A stretch of DNA of 64,000 bases from JAPOXR01 sp965214695 (lineage in GTDB: Bacteria; Pseudomonadota; Alphaproteobacteria; Rhodobacterales; Rhodobacteraceae), in contig OZ243967.1 of assembly GCA_965214695.1 (NCBI GenBank), positions 992,001-1,056,000 of the forward strand. Reading direction: 5' to 3'. The notes under the pieces were generated by a model, which saw only the letters and a program-made list of their open reading frames with translations, ran no database searches and was not told the DNA's origin. The translations under genes were made by a program, and so were the position numbers. Shown piece by piece: positions 1 to 8,791 of the stretch. Each line of letters begins with the position of its first letter. The stretch's first letter is position 1.

Positions 1-1
1 G

Positions 2-1624
2 ATATTCGAGTTGGAAGATCCCGAATTGGAAGACCAGGTGGCTGCCAACGATCGATTGATCCAGGCAATCCAGGACATGTTGCCACAGCCGGTATCGTCG
101 TCGATCCCACCGCTGGATGATTATCGTGCCAGACAGCCCAAGGAACGCTTCTTCCAGCTCGTCAGGCACCTGCTCGTCCGTGGGGTCGTGGTCTGCCTCG
201 ACGAGTTCCACATAGCCAAACCGATGGGGCTTGAAGGCGGCCTCAAGCGGCTCATCGACCAATCCCGTCCGCTCGGCGACAATCCGCCCGGCAAGCTGAT
301 CCTCATGGGCTCGCACCAGCAGCAGGTGCTGGACATGTTCCGGTCCACCGAGCCGCTCCACCAGCGGGCGGACGGGTTCGTCAGGCTCCGGCAATGGAAG
401 GTGCAGACGGTATTCGAAATGGCATCCGAGCAGGGCCTGCTGCAACGGCCGGGTCGCTTCCTGACGCTGTGGTGCGCCTTCGGCGGCGTGCCTCGCAACT
501 GGGAGCGGTTCGCAAACCTGCCCCCCGGCAACCTGGCCGATATGGGCGCCTGGGAGAGTGACGATGCCTGGCGGATAGCGTTTCTCGACTGGCACCGGGA
601 GATGCTGGCGGACAGTCCGCGGGAGCGGTTCGACAGCAAGGCATTCATCGAACTGGCCGAGCCGACACGCGATGCCCTGCTGTGGCTGGCGCGAAGCCAT
701 CCGCGCGGCACGGTCTTCTCAAGGTTTCCCGCCGAGATGCGGGAAGTTCCGGGGGGCGCACTCGAAAACACGCTCGATGTGCTGCGTGACCATCTGGGGA
801 TGATCGAGAGGTGCTATCCGTTCATGGTCAAGGAGAAGCCCAGGTGGCGGATTGCCGACAACAGCACCATGTTCCAGATCCATGTGTATCCGGAACTCTT
901 CGATGGATCGGAGCGCGGCAGCTATGGGCCGGAAGACAGGAGGTCGCAACCCCGGATGCTCGACCGGCTGAAGACACCGGAAGGGATTGCATTGGAGCGC
1001 CTGACGGCCGACTGCCTCCTGCGCCTGCCCGGTGTGACCTGGGGTGGACACAATTTGTGGCGCAATCGTCAGAAAATTGCCGGCAGTGACGCACCGGCGC
1101 AACTGGCCGATATTGACGTCATGGCCTTGCGGGGCTGGCTGGACGACCCGGATCCGGTGTTGATGCTGGCCGGTTGCAAGCGTAATCCCGGGCAGCACAA
1201 CACGGCGCTGCTCCAGCACCAATTCAACGACATGCTCGACGACCTCGGCGGGAAGAGAGGCGAACGCATGCGCGCCCTTCGGCAGGACAAACTCGTGGTC
1301 TCACCGGAATTCAGCCCCGAACAGCGGCAGCACTACGCCAGGGCCGGATTCAAATCACTGGACATTCGTGACATGGCACGCCATCTCGGCATCGAGCCCG
1401 CACCCGCGATTCCTGAGCCTGAGCTCGGCTCGAGACTGGAGCCAACCAGCGACCCGTCGCCGTTCTGCGGGCGGCACTGCATGACCGGCAGCCGGCTTCC
1501 CGGGGCGGGCCAGGTGCCGAATTTGCTTCGGTCATCACGTCATTGGGCCAGTGGCGGTTCTCCGGCCGCTCACGGCGCCGAATGCCGGCCGGCCTCACCG
1601 GCCACCCACCGCACGTCACCGTGA
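2..1624 (+). CDS. AAA ATPase with C-terminal nuclease-like domain (5' end outside window)
   Basis: The reading frame is open from the first bases, so the N-terminus with the Walker A loop lies upstream of the window. A Walker B stretch VVVCLDEF is encoded near 185-208, followed by a helix-rich ATPase lid and a winged-helix-like part. Near 1120-1200 the motif DIDVMAL then LAGCKRN fits the D...(E/C)xK core of the PD-(D/E)xK fold that is attached to archaeal-type (DUF234-like) ATPases. The last 60-70 residues are Pro/Ser/Arg-rich and run into a large palindrome, so the real end of the protein may be earlier than this stop. Such ATPases are common but their cellular role is mostly unknown. Confidence 0.7.
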   Translation: MFELEDPELEDQVAANDRLIQAIQDMLPQPVSSSIPPLDDYRARQPKERFFQLVRHLLVRGVVVCLDEFHIAKPMGLEGGLKRLIDQSRPLGDNPPGKLILMGSHQQQVLDMFRSTEPLHQRADGFVRLRQWKVQTVFEMASEQGLLQRPGRFLTLWCAFGGVPRNWERFANLPPGNLADMGAWESDDAWRIAFLDWHREMLADSPRERFDSKAFIELAEPTRDALLWLARSHPRGTVFSRFPAEMREVPGGALENTLDVLRDHLGMIERCYPFMVKEKPRWRIADNSTMFQIHVYPELFDGSERGSYGPEDRRSQPRMLDRLKTPEGIALERLTADCLLRLPGVTWGGHNLWRNRQKIAGSDAPAQLADIDVMALRGWLDDPDPVLMLAGCKRNPGQHNTALLQHQFNDMLDDLGGKRGERMRALRQDKLVVSPEFSPEQRQHYARAGFKSLDIRDMARHLGIEPAPAIPEPELGSRLEPTSDPSPFCGRHCMTGSRLPGAGQVPNLLRSSRHWASGGSPAAHGAECRPASPATHRTSP

Positions 1625-1634
1625 GCGGCCGGAG
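1560..1634. repeat. large imperfect palindrome (16-bp perfect arms)
   Basis: CTCCGGCCGCTCACGG at 1560-1575 is the exact reverse complement of 1619-1634. The 43-nt centre contains a second inverted repeat built from GGCCGG and CCGGCC. The element overlaps the stop codon of the upstream ATPase frame. It has no T-run, so it looks more like a REP/BIME-type element or mRNA-stabilising structure than a simple intrinsic terminator. Confidence 0.75.
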
Positions 1635-1767
1635 GTGGGCGGACACGGGGTCATCCATGTGAGTACGCTGCAGCCGGAGGATCGGCCTTTGGCGGGCCCG
1701 ACAACCAAACTGGCGCCAGGCCGGGGTCGTATGGCCAACCTGCCGCCGACAGCACGGGAGCAAATCC

Positions 1768-2121
1768 ATGCCCAAGCATCACAGCATCGACTATGTCGAA
1801 TTTCCCTGCCGGGACCCCGAAAGCAGCAAGCGCTTTTTCGCCGAGGTGTTCGGCTGGGAATTCACCGATTACGGCGACGACTACACGGCATTTTCGCAGG
1901 CCGGCCTCGATGGCGGTTTCTACCGGGCCGATGCCGCCAGTCAGGCCGGCGCCGGGGCGACACTGGTGGTGTTCTACAGCGATTCGCTGGAGGAGACGCA
2001 GGCCAGAATCAGGGCGGCTGGCGGGCGCATTGTCAGGGATATCTTCGGATTTCCCGGCGGGCGGCGGTTTCACTTTGAGGAGCCGTCAGGAAATGAATTC
2101 GCAGTCTGGACGGCAGCCTGA
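1768..2121 (+). CDS. VOC-family (glyoxalase/bleomycin-resistance fold) protein
   Basis: A 117-residue protein with the single vicinal-oxygen-chelate module: HSIDYVEFPCRDPE at the start (first beta strand and metal-ligand side), RFFAEVFGWEF, and a closing FEEPSGNEFAVW that carries the usual terminal Glu ligand. Length fits a stand-alone VOC subunit, which normally works as a dimer. The substrate cannot be read from the sequence. It stands alone, convergent with the RidA-like gene downstream. Confidence 0.8.
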   Translation: MPKHHSIDYVEFPCRDPESSKRFFAEVFGWEFTDYGDDYTAFSQAGLDGGFYRADAASQAGAGATLVVFYSDSLEETQARIRAAGGRIVRDIFGFPGGRRFHFEEPSGNEFAVWTAA

Positions 2122-2139
2122 CCGGCGATGGCAGGGGCG

Positions 2140-2526
2140 TCAGTGCGATGATGCCGTCACCTCCACCTCGACCTTGAATTCCGGACGGGCAAACCCGGCA
2201 ACGATCATCAGCGTCGAGGCCGGCGGTGGATCCAGCCCTTCCACCCAGCTATTGCGTGCGTCCATGTAGGCGGGCAGAAATTGCCGGTCCGACACATAGG
2301 CGTTGATCCTGGTCACATGCCGCCTCTCCATGCCGGCCTCGGCCAGGATCCGTTTGATATTCCCGAAGCAGATCATCGCCTGGTCCTGTGCATCGATCGG
2401 CACGGTGCCGTCCTCCAGGATGCCGAGTTGCCCGGATACGTGGAGCACACCTCCAGCGGCGAGGATGCCGTGGGAGTAGTTGGAGAATGGCGGGTGTATA
2501 CCGGCCGGATTGACTGCCTTGTGCAT
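2140..2526 (-). CDS. RidA/YjgF/UK114-family protein
   Basis: This 128-residue protein has the family length and the landmarks HVSGQLGI near residue 30, NIKRILAEAGM, VTRINAYVSD and a C-terminal EVEVTA strand. The canonical Arg in the IRVE-type motif is not obvious: PEFKVEVEVTA is found instead, so it may belong to one of the non-RidA subgroups rather than be a 2-aminoacrylate deaminase. It is divergent from the transport and catabolic operon that starts at 2766. Members of this family often accompany nitrogen-compound catabolism, and that link is inference here. Confidence 0.8.
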   Translation of the reverse strand: MHKAVNPAGIHPPFSNYSHGILAAGGVLHVSGQLGILEDGTVPIDAQDQAMICFGNIKRILAEAGMERRHVTRINAYVSDRQFLPAYMDARNSWVEGLDPPPASTLMIVAGFARPEFKVEVEVTASSH

Positions 2527-2661
2527 GCTGACGACCCCCTGCTGACCCGAATACTGGTCCGTTCCGGGCCGAATGGCGCAGGTTGCGACGCCGACAACAG
2601 CCCGGATAATTCTCGCAATAACGCAACATCCTGTATACCCCGCCGAAATATTTCACAATTG

Positions 2662-2690
2662 TTGACCGTATTTTGCCATTCGTGTAATGA
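2662..2690 (+). promoter_or_regulatory. candidate sigma70 promoter of the 2766-10213 operon
   Basis: TTGACC at 2662-2667 and TAATGA at 2685-2690 are separated by 17 bp, about 75 bp upstream of the substrate-binding protein start. The surrounding 2590-2700 stretch is clearly more AT-rich than its neighbours, as expected for a divergent promoter region. No riboswitch-like conserved core was recognised here. Confidence 0.5.
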
Positions 2691-2765
2691 CCCAACGATC
2701 CGCCGAGGGGCAGCCCGGTCAGGCGGTACAACGTGATTCAATTTAATGAAAAGGGGGGTATTCAC

Positions 2766-3752
2766 ATGCGTTTCAGGTCAATTGCCCTAGCGGCAATCGC
2801 AGCAATCGGCGCTACGGGGTCGATTGCCATGGAGAAGGTCGCCTTCGGCACCAACTGGCTTGCCCAGGCAGAACATGGTGGCTTCTACCAGTCCGTCGCC
2901 GACGGCACCTATGCTGCTTGCGGGCTTGATGTCGAGATCGTTCCGGGCGGACCGCAGGTCAACAACCGGGCATTGATGATTGCCGACAAGATCCAGTTCC
3001 ACATGGGCGGTGACATGCTCCAGGCCTTCAGCGCGGTGGAACAGGGGATACCGGTTGTGTCCGTCGCCGCCATTTTCCAGAAGCACCCGCAGGTCATCCT
3101 GGCCCATCCGGGCAAGGCCTCGTCATTCGAGGATCTCAAGAACCTGACGCTGCTGATCGGCGATAACGGTTTCCGCTCCTATTATCGCTGGATGATGGCC
3201 GATTACGGTTTTACCGAGGAACAGCGTCGCCCGTACACCTTCAATCCGGCGCCATTCCTGGTCGACGACAATCTCGGCATGCAGGGCTATCTGTCGTCGG
3301 AGCCCTACGTGATCGAAAAGGAAGGCGGCTTCACGCCGCTGGTGTTCCTGATCGCCGATGCCGGGTATTCCACTTATGCAACCACCATCGAGACCATGGC
3401 TGACACCATTGCCAACAAGCCAGAGGTGGTCCGCTGCTTCGTCGATGGTTCGATCAAGGGATGGTACAACTATCTCTATGGCGACCCTTCGGCCGCCAAT
3501 GATCTGATCAAGGCGCATAACCCGGAAATGTCCGACGACAAGATCGCTTATGCCATCGGCAAGATGCACGAGGCGGGAATCGTCGATTCCGGCGATGCGC
3601 TCGAGCATGGCATCGGCGTGATCACCGAGGCCAAGGTCGGCGATTTCTTCGACAAGATGGTCGGGGCCGGCGTGGTTGATGGCGGTGTTGACTGGAAGAC
3701 ATCCTTCACCACGGAGTTTTCCGGAACAGGCGTCGGGATGGATCTGAAGTAG
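2766..3752 (+). CDS. ABC transporter substrate-binding protein, NMT1/THI5-like
   Basis: Periplasmic binding protein of about 328 residues. The ATG at 2766 is chosen over an in-frame ATG at 2733 because an AAAAGGGGGG ribosome-binding site lies just before it and translation then begins with a signal peptide (MRFRSIALAAIAAIGATG). The mature part opens VAFGTNWLAQAEHGGFYQSVADGTY, read here in two pieces, typical of the NMT1/THI5 and SsuA/TauA fold that binds pyrimidine precursors, sulfonates and similar small molecules. First gene of an operon with an ATPase and permease. Ligand unknown; a nitrogen heterocycle is inferred from the downstream enzymes. Confidence 0.85.
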   Translation: MRFRSIALAAIAAIGATGSIAMEKVAFGTNWLAQAEHGGFYQSVADGTYAACGLDVEIVPGGPQVNNRALMIADKIQFHMGGDMLQAFSAVEQGIPVVSVAAIFQKHPQVILAHPGKASSFEDLKNLTLLIGDNGFRSYYRWMMADYGFTEEQRRPYTFNPAPFLVDDNLGMQGYLSSEPYVIEKEGGFTPLVFLIADAGYSTYATTIETMADTIANKPEVVRCFVDGSIKGWYNYLYGDPSAANDLIKAHNPEMSDDKIAYAIGKMHEAGIVDSGDALEHGIGVITEAKVGDFFDKMVGAGVVDGGVDWKTSFTTEFSGTGVGMDLK

Positions 3753-3779
3753 CAAGTTCCCTTCGTACGGAAATACTGC

Positions 3780-3812
3780 GGCAGGCAGCGCTTTCCGAAA
3801 GCGCTGCCTGCC
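3780..3812 (+). promoter_or_regulatory. perfect 15-bp stem-loop between binding-protein and ATPase genes
   Basis: GGCAGGCAGCGCTTT, a 3-nt loop CCG, then the exact complement. There is no T-run after it and the operon continues, so it is better read as a transcript-stabilising or partial-termination hairpin. Such hairpins keep periplasmic binding proteins more abundant than the membrane subunits in other ABC operons. Confidence 0.7.
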
Positions 3813-3864
3813 GGCGGATCCCGGCATTCCCGGAGATATTCCGGTACATTCAGGAATACCACGC

Positions 3865-4647
3865 GTGCAACAGAAGCTCCTGTCGCTGTCAAATGTCGGA
3901 AAGTCCTTTGCGGGCAAGGTCGAGGCCCTGCGAGGCATGTCTCTCACCATCAGTGACGGTGATTTCATCAGCCTGCTGGGCCCGTCCGGCTGCGGCAAGT
4001 CCACGGCACTGCGCCTGATTGCCGGTCTGACCGTGCCGACCACTGGCCAGATCGCCTGGCATGTCGACCATGGCGACCATGATATCGGTTTCGTTTTCCA
4101 GGAACCTACCCTCATGCCCTGGGCAACAATCGAGCGGAATGTGTGGCTGCCCTTCCGGCTGGCAGGGAAGTCCTTCGCATCGGCCAGGGATACCATCCAC
4201 GAGGCGCTCTCGCTGGTCGGCCTCGAGAGTTTTGCCAGCAGCTACCCGCGGGAACTCTCGGGCGGGATGAAGATGCGGGTGTCGATCGCCAGGGCGCTGG
4301 CCACCCATCCGCGCATCATCCTGATGGACGAACCTTTCGCCGCCCTCGACGAGATTACCCGCTTCAAGTTGAACGACGATCTTCTTGCATTGAAGGACAA
4401 GCTGGGCTGCACCATCATCTTCGTGACCCATTCGGTTTTCGAAAGCGTCTTCCTGTCGAGCCGGATCGCGGTCATGGCTGCAAGACCGGGCCGGGTCATC
4501 CAGGAACTGGCCGTTGATGCTCCCTATCCGAGGGACGACATGTTTCGCACTTCCCGCGAGTATGCTGCCTGCTGCAGAACCACTTCGGACGCGCTGAGGA
4601 AATCGATGCAGGAAACCGATGAACTGCCGGTATCCCAGGTTGGTTGA
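3865..4647 (+). CDS. ABC transporter ATP-binding protein (SsuB/TauB/ThiZ type)
   Basis: A 260-residue ATPase starting at GTG 3865. Walker A GPSGCGKST is at residues 39-47, the Q-loop Gln at 79 in FVFQEPTLMPW, the signature LSGGM at 131-135, Walker B ILMDEP at 152-157 and the switch His in VTHSVFES. The MPW after the Q-loop is characteristic of nitrate/sulfonate/taurine/thiamine-precursor importers. It powers import by the binding protein before it and the permease after it, on the inner face of the membrane. Confidence 0.92.
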   Translation: MQQKLLSLSNVGKSFAGKVEALRGMSLTISDGDFISLLGPSGCGKSTALRLIAGLTVPTTGQIAWHVDHGDHDIGFVFQEPTLMPWATIERNVWLPFRLAGKSFASARDTIHEALSLVGLESFASSYPRELSGGMKMRVSIARALATHPRIILMDEPFAALDEITRFKLNDDLLALKDKLGCTIIFVTHSVFESVFLSSRIAVMAARPGRVIQELAVDAPYPRDDMFRTSREYAACCRTTSDALRKSMQETDELPVSQVG

Positions 4648-4669
4648 GAGCGGCAAGAGGTGACCTATC

Positions 4670-5551
4670 ATGGCTGACAGCAATCCAACCGGCTCCATCC
4701 TTCCCGCGGCAAGCCGTGCCGGCGTCCGGCTCGATGACGAGGAGCGCAAGCGGCTTCGCCGTGCCCGGATCGAACGATTCGCCAAATGGTTCCTGCCGGC
4801 AATCGTGTTCGTGCTGACCATCTGGCTCTGGGACCGGATCGTCCACTGGAACGAGATCCAGCACTACATTCTTCCAAGCCCGGGGCTGGTCCTGGCGACG
4901 CTGATCGAAGATTGGGGATTGTTGCTCGATGCGCTGGTGGTCACACTGCGAATCACCATCCTGGCGCTCACCGTGGCGGTGATTGGCGGTGCTGGCCTGG
5001 CCATCCTGTTTACCCAGTCCCGCTTCATCCAGATGTCGCTCTTTCCCTATGCGGTGATCCTGCAGGTCACACCCATTATCGCCATAGCACCGCTGATTTT
5101 CATCTATGTCGACAGCAAACTCGTTGGCCTGCTCATCTGTGCCTGGATCGTGGCCTTCTTCCCGATCCTGTCGAACACCGCCCTGGGGCTCAATTCGGCT
5201 GATCACAACCTTCGCGACCTCTTTCGTATCTATGGCGCATCCCGCTGGCAGCAGTTGCTGCACCTGCAGGTGCCGACCGCCCTTCCCTATTTTCTTGGTG
5301 GCCTGCGGATTGCCGGCGGGTTGGCGCTGATCGGCGCCGTGGTTGCCGAGTTCGTGGCCGGGACCGGGGGCATCGGCTCCGGCCTGGCCTTCACCATCCT
5401 CGAGGCCGGATACCGGCTGAACATTCCGCTGATGTTTGCCGCCCTGATCCTGATTGCCGGAACCGGGGTGATGATCTTCACCATCCTGTCGGTGCTCAGC
5501 CACCTGCTTCTGCACAAATGGCATGAGAGCGCGGTCAAGCAAGACACATGA
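4670..5551 (+). CDS. ABC transporter permease (BPD_transp_1)
   Basis: A 293-residue inner-membrane protein with about six hydrophobic segments from residue 40 onwards. The cytoplasmic coupling (EAA-like) loop is seen in LFRIYGASRWQQLLHLQVP. The N-terminal 40 residues are charged and soluble. Homologous in layout to SsuC/TauC/ThiX permeases. Its stop overlaps the next start by 4 bp (ATGA at 5548), so transport and catabolism are translationally coupled. Confidence 0.9.
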   Translation: MADSNPTGSILPAASRAGVRLDDEERKRLRRARIERFAKWFLPAIVFVLTIWLWDRIVHWNEIQHYILPSPGLVLATLIEDWGLLLDALVVTLRITILALTVAVIGGAGLAILFTQSRFIQMSLFPYAVILQVTPIIAIAPLIFIYVDSKLVGLLICAWIVAFFPILSNTALGLNSADHNLRDLFRIYGASRWQQLLHLQVPTALPYFLGGLRIAGGLALIGAVVAEFVAGTGGIGSGLAFTILEAGYRLNIPLMFAALILIAGTGVMIFTILSVLSHLLLHKWHESAVKQDT

Positions 5552-6816
5552 AGGATTTCCTGCAACTTCCCGAGACCCGGCGCTACAGCATCGCCAATAT
5601 TCGGCTCGCCGGCACCGGTCCGGGCGCATTCGGCGACCTGACCAAACTTCACGTCGACGGCAACCGGATCTGCGGGGCGCATGACGGCCCGGAGGTGGAT
5701 GGCGGCGGTGCGGTTGTTCTGCCGCTCCTGACCGACATGCACACGCATTTGGACAAGGGGCATATCTGGCCGCGGGCGCCGAACCGGAACGGCACATTCG
5801 AATCGGCCCTGGAGACGGTCAAGGCGGACCGCACCAGCAACTGGACCGCCGAGGATGTGCAGCGCCGAATGGAATTCTCGCTGCGCTGTGCCCATGCCCA
5901 TGGCACCGGTGCCATACGGACCCACCTGGATTCTGCTGCCCCCCAGCACCGCATAACCTGGCCGGTCTTCGACCGGGTCCGCAGCGACTGGGCAGGCCGG
6001 ATCGAGTTGCAGGCGGTCACAATACTCGGAATCGATGCCGTCGATGACACCGGTGAATTCCGCGACATTGCCGAGACTGCCGCCCGCCATGACGGCGTGC
6101 TCGGCTGTGTCACCTACCCGCTGCCGGATTTGGAGCGCCGGCTTGACCTGTTCTTCTCCATTGCCGCCGAATTGGGAATGGATGCCGATTTTCATGTCGA
6201 CGAGTCATCGGACAACTCGGTGCGCACGCTGTCGACGATTGCCGATGCGGTGCTTCGGCACGACGTCCGGCAGCAGGTGGTGGTCGGACATTGCTGTTCA
6301 CTGGCCCTCTATCCGGATGCCGAGGCCAACGCCTGCCTCGACCGGGTTGCCGAGGCCGGGATTGCCGTGGTGTCGCTGCCCATGTGCAACATGTATCTGC
6401 AGGACCGGCAGACCGGGCGAACCCCCCGCTGGCGAGGGGTCACGCTCGTTCACGAGATGATGGACCGTGGCATCGACGTGGCCTTCGCATCGGACAATAC
6501 GAGGGACCCGTTCTATGCCTATGGCGACCTGGACATGATCGAGGTGATCCGCGAGGCAACCCGGATCTGCCAACTCGACCACAGCGACATTCCCTGGTTC
6601 GATTCCTTTACCCGCATCCCAAACCGGATCTGCGGGTTTGCCAACAACCGGCTGGAGGCGGGCGCACCGGCCGATTTCGTGATCTGCAATGCACGAAACT
6701 GGTCGGAACTGCTGCCGCGGCCGCAATCGGACCGGGTCGTGGTTCGGAGCGGGCGCGCAATCGACCGGACGTTGCCAGGCTACCGCGAGCTGGACGATTT
6801 GATGGAGGCCACATGA
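5548..6816 (+). CDS. amidohydrolase, cytosine-deaminase (CodA)-like
   Basis: A 422-residue metal-dependent hydrolase. The metal site is intact by motif: HTHLDKG with His65 and His67, FHVDE (His plus catalytic Glu), VVGHCCS (His) and ASDNTRDPF (Asp). The DNTRDPFYAYGDLDMI region matches the DDVFDPWYPLG region of CodA. The family deaminates cytosine, isoguanine, creatinine and related cyclic amidines; the actual substrate is not fixed by these residues. Embedded in the importer operon, overlapping both neighbours by 4 bp, so it likely acts first on the imported compound. Confidence 0.8.
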   Translation: MKDFLQLPETRRYSIANIRLAGTGPGAFGDLTKLHVDGNRICGAHDGPEVDGGGAVVLPLLTDMHTHLDKGHIWPRAPNRNGTFESALETVKADRTSNWTAEDVQRRMEFSLRCAHAHGTGAIRTHLDSAAPQHRITWPVFDRVRSDWAGRIELQAVTILGIDAVDDTGEFRDIAETAARHDGVLGCVTYPLPDLERRLDLFFSIAAELGMDADFHVDESSDNSVRTLSTIADAVLRHDVRQQVVVGHCCSLALYPDAEANACLDRVAEAGIAVVSLPMCNMYLQDRQTGRTPRWRGVTLVHEMMDRGIDVAFASDNTRDPFYAYGDLDMIEVIREATRICQLDHSDIPWFDSFTRIPNRICGFANNRLEAGAPADFVICNARNWSELLPRPQSDRVVVRSGRAIDRTLPGYRELDDLMEAT

Positions 6817-8213
6817 GACCTGCAACCGCCGCCGCACGGGATGCCCTGCAGCATCTTGATATCGACAACAACCAGGCCACGACCAGGGCCAAGAGCAGAG
6901 ATTTCTTCTGGTATTCCCCGGTACTCAAGGACCGGCTTGACCATGTCGAGGCCGATTTCGTCGTCAATCCGAGATCGGAAGACGAGGTGCTGGAAGTGCT
7001 TGCAACCTGTTACCGTCACGATGTGCCGGTGACCACCAGGGGCGCTGGCACCGGCAATTACGGCCAGGCGATGCCGCTGGCCGGCGGTTGCGTCATGCAT
7101 ATGCGGCACCTGTCGAAGGTCAAGGAAATCAGCCCCGGCCGGGTCATTGTCGAGCCCGGTTGCCTGCTGCGGGAGTTGGACGAGCAATGCCGGCACCATT
7201 CCGGCCAGGAGATTCGCATGTTCTCGTCAACCTGGGCGACCGCCTCGATCGGCGGCTTCGTTGCCGGCGGCTCCGGCGGTGTCGGCTCCTGCACCTGGGG
7301 CCAGCTTCGGGATCATGGCAACATCATCCGCCTACGCGTGGCAACCATGGAGGAGCAGCCGCGGATTCTCGAATTTACCGGCGACGAATTGCCCCGGGTA
7401 TCGCATGCCTATGGCACCAATGGCATCATAACCGAGATCGAGATGCCGCTGGCACCGGCCTATGACTGGGTCGGGATGTTCGTGGCATTCGACGATTTCA
7501 TGGACAGTGCTCGCTTCGCCATCGACCTGGCCAACCAGGATGGAATCCTGATCAAGCTGGCAACGCCATTCGAGGCGCCGATCGCCCATGACTATTTCCC
7601 GAGGGTGCGGCCGCACATCTCCAGGGACACCAATATCGTTGCGCTGATGGTGGCACCGCATTCGCTCGACGGTTTCCTGACCTTTACCGCCGGGCGGAAG
7701 GAGGCGAAGGTGATATTCCGGACGGACGACAATGACTGGCCCCGCGACCCCGGGCCGGTTTTCGAATACGGGTGGAACCATACCACCTTGCGGGCGATCC
7801 GCGTCGACCCATCGATCACCTACCTGCAGGTCCGCTACCGTTACCCGGACCATCTCGAGCTGGTCGAGCAGGTTCGCAAGGAATTCGGCGAGGAAGTCCT
7901 GCAACATCTCGAGGTCATACGGGAAAGCGGCAAGGCCATGTTTGCCGGCCTGCCGATCGTGAAATTCACCACCGAGGAGCGGCTGGACGAGATCGTTCGC
8001 ATCCACGAGGAAATGGGCTGCATGATCTTCAATCCACATCGATACACGCTCGAGGAAGGCGGAAGGCAGACGGTCGACGGGCGCCAACTCGACTTCAAGC
8101 GCGAGGCTGACCCCAAGGGCCTGCTCAACCCGGGCAAGATGATTGCCTGGGACGACCCGGATTGGGACTATTCCCGGATGTATGCCTATCCGGGCCTGCT
8201 TCCGAAGCCCTGA
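6813..8213 (+). CDS. FAD-binding oxidoreductase (GlcD/FAD-linked oxidase type)
   Basis: A 466-residue protein. ATG 6813 is used because it overlaps the preceding stop as ATGA; the frame stays open further upstream but only through the previous gene. The PCMH-type FAD domain is visible: NPRSEDEVLEVL, then TTRGAGTGNYGQAMPL (the pyrophosphate loop), VEPGCLLREL and GGFVAGGSGG. The C-terminal half ends in DPKGLLNPGKM, the standard close of D-lactate/glycolate-oxidase-like proteins. Probably an oxidation step in the same pathway; substrate unknown. Confidence 0.85.
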   Translation: MRPATAAARDALQHLDIDNNQATTRAKSRDFFWYSPVLKDRLDHVEADFVVNPRSEDEVLEVLATCYRHDVPVTTRGAGTGNYGQAMPLAGGCVMHMRHLSKVKEISPGRVIVEPGCLLRELDEQCRHHSGQEIRMFSSTWATASIGGFVAGGSGGVGSCTWGQLRDHGNIIRLRVATMEEQPRILEFTGDELPRVSHAYGTNGIITEIEMPLAPAYDWVGMFVAFDDFMDSARFAIDLANQDGILIKLATPFEAPIAHDYFPRVRPHISRDTNIVALMVAPHSLDGFLTFTAGRKEAKVIFRTDDNDWPRDPGPVFEYGWNHTTLRAIRVDPSITYLQVRYRYPDHLELVEQVRKEFGEEVLQHLEVIRESGKAMFAGLPIVKFTTEERLDEIVRIHEEMGCMIFNPHRYTLEEGGRQTVDGRQLDFKREADPKGLLNPGKMIAWDDPDWDYSRMYAYPGLLPKP

Positions 8214-8791
8214 TGCGAGCGCTGATCCTGTTTGCCCACCCGGTTGCCGAGAGCTTTTCGGCCTCTCTCCATTCGGTTGTCACCGGGACGCTGGCGGCGA
8301 AGGGATGGGAGATCGACGATTGTGACCTCTATGCCGAGAGGTTCTCGCCGGTGCTGACTGACCAAGAGCGGCAGGACTACCACGACCTGGATCTCAATAC
8401 CGGGCCGGTCATCGACTACGTCGAACGATTGCGCCAGGCCGATGCGCTGGTGCTGGTGTTTCCGGTGTGGATTTTCGGATTTCCGGCCATTCTCAAGGGA
8501 TTCTTCGACCGCGTCTGCGTCCCCGGCGTGGCATTCCGGCTTGAAGACGGCAAGGTTTTGCCGAATCTCCGGAACATTCGCAAGCTTGCCGCGGTGACGA
8601 CCTATGGCGGTACCAGGCTGCGGGCCATGGGTGTGCTCGACCCTCCCCGCCGGATCGTCTGCGGTGCGGTCCGCTTCTACTGCCAACCGGACAAGCTGCG
8701 CTACCTGGCTCTCTATGACATGAACCGGGCCGGGCCAGACAGGAGAGCGGCCTTTGTCGAGCGGGTGCGGACCGAGATGGCTACCTTCTGA
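8213..8791 (+). CDS. flavodoxin-fold NAD(P)H-dependent oxidoreductase, copy 1
   Basis: A 192-residue protein of the NQO1/KefF/MdaB family. Start ATG 8213 shares one base with the previous stop (TGATG). It has LILFAHPVAESFSASLH for the FMN phosphate loop, LVFPVWIFGFPAILKGFFDR for the family core, and TTYGGTR. These enzymes reduce quinones, azo bonds or flavins with NAD(P)H. The next gene is a diverged paralogue, so the pair may form a heterodimer or act in succession. Confidence 0.85.
   Translation: MRALILFAHPVAESFSASLHSVVTGTLAAKGWEIDDCDLYAERFSPVLTDQERQDYHDLDLNTGPVIDYVERLRQADALVLVFPVWIFGFPAILKGFFDRVCVPGVAFRLEDGKVLPNLRNIRKLAAVTTYGGTRLRAMGVLDPPRRIVCGAVRFYCQPDKLRYLALYDMNRAGPDRRAAFVERVRTEMATF

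Noticed and set aside
2527..2765. TPP or other riboswitch before the NMT1-type operon
   Set aside because: No conserved thi-box core or other riboswitch motif could be found; a plain promoter explains the region.
4496..5797. 433-codon minus-strand open frame across the permease and amidohydrolase
   Set aside because: Opposite two well-supported genes; composition rich in Arg, Gly, His and Gln as expected for antisense frames.
6291..6812. Upstream extension of the FAD oxidase frame by 174 codons
   Set aside because: It lies wholly within the amidohydrolase gene in another frame, and the ATGA overlap at 6813 gives a normal start.
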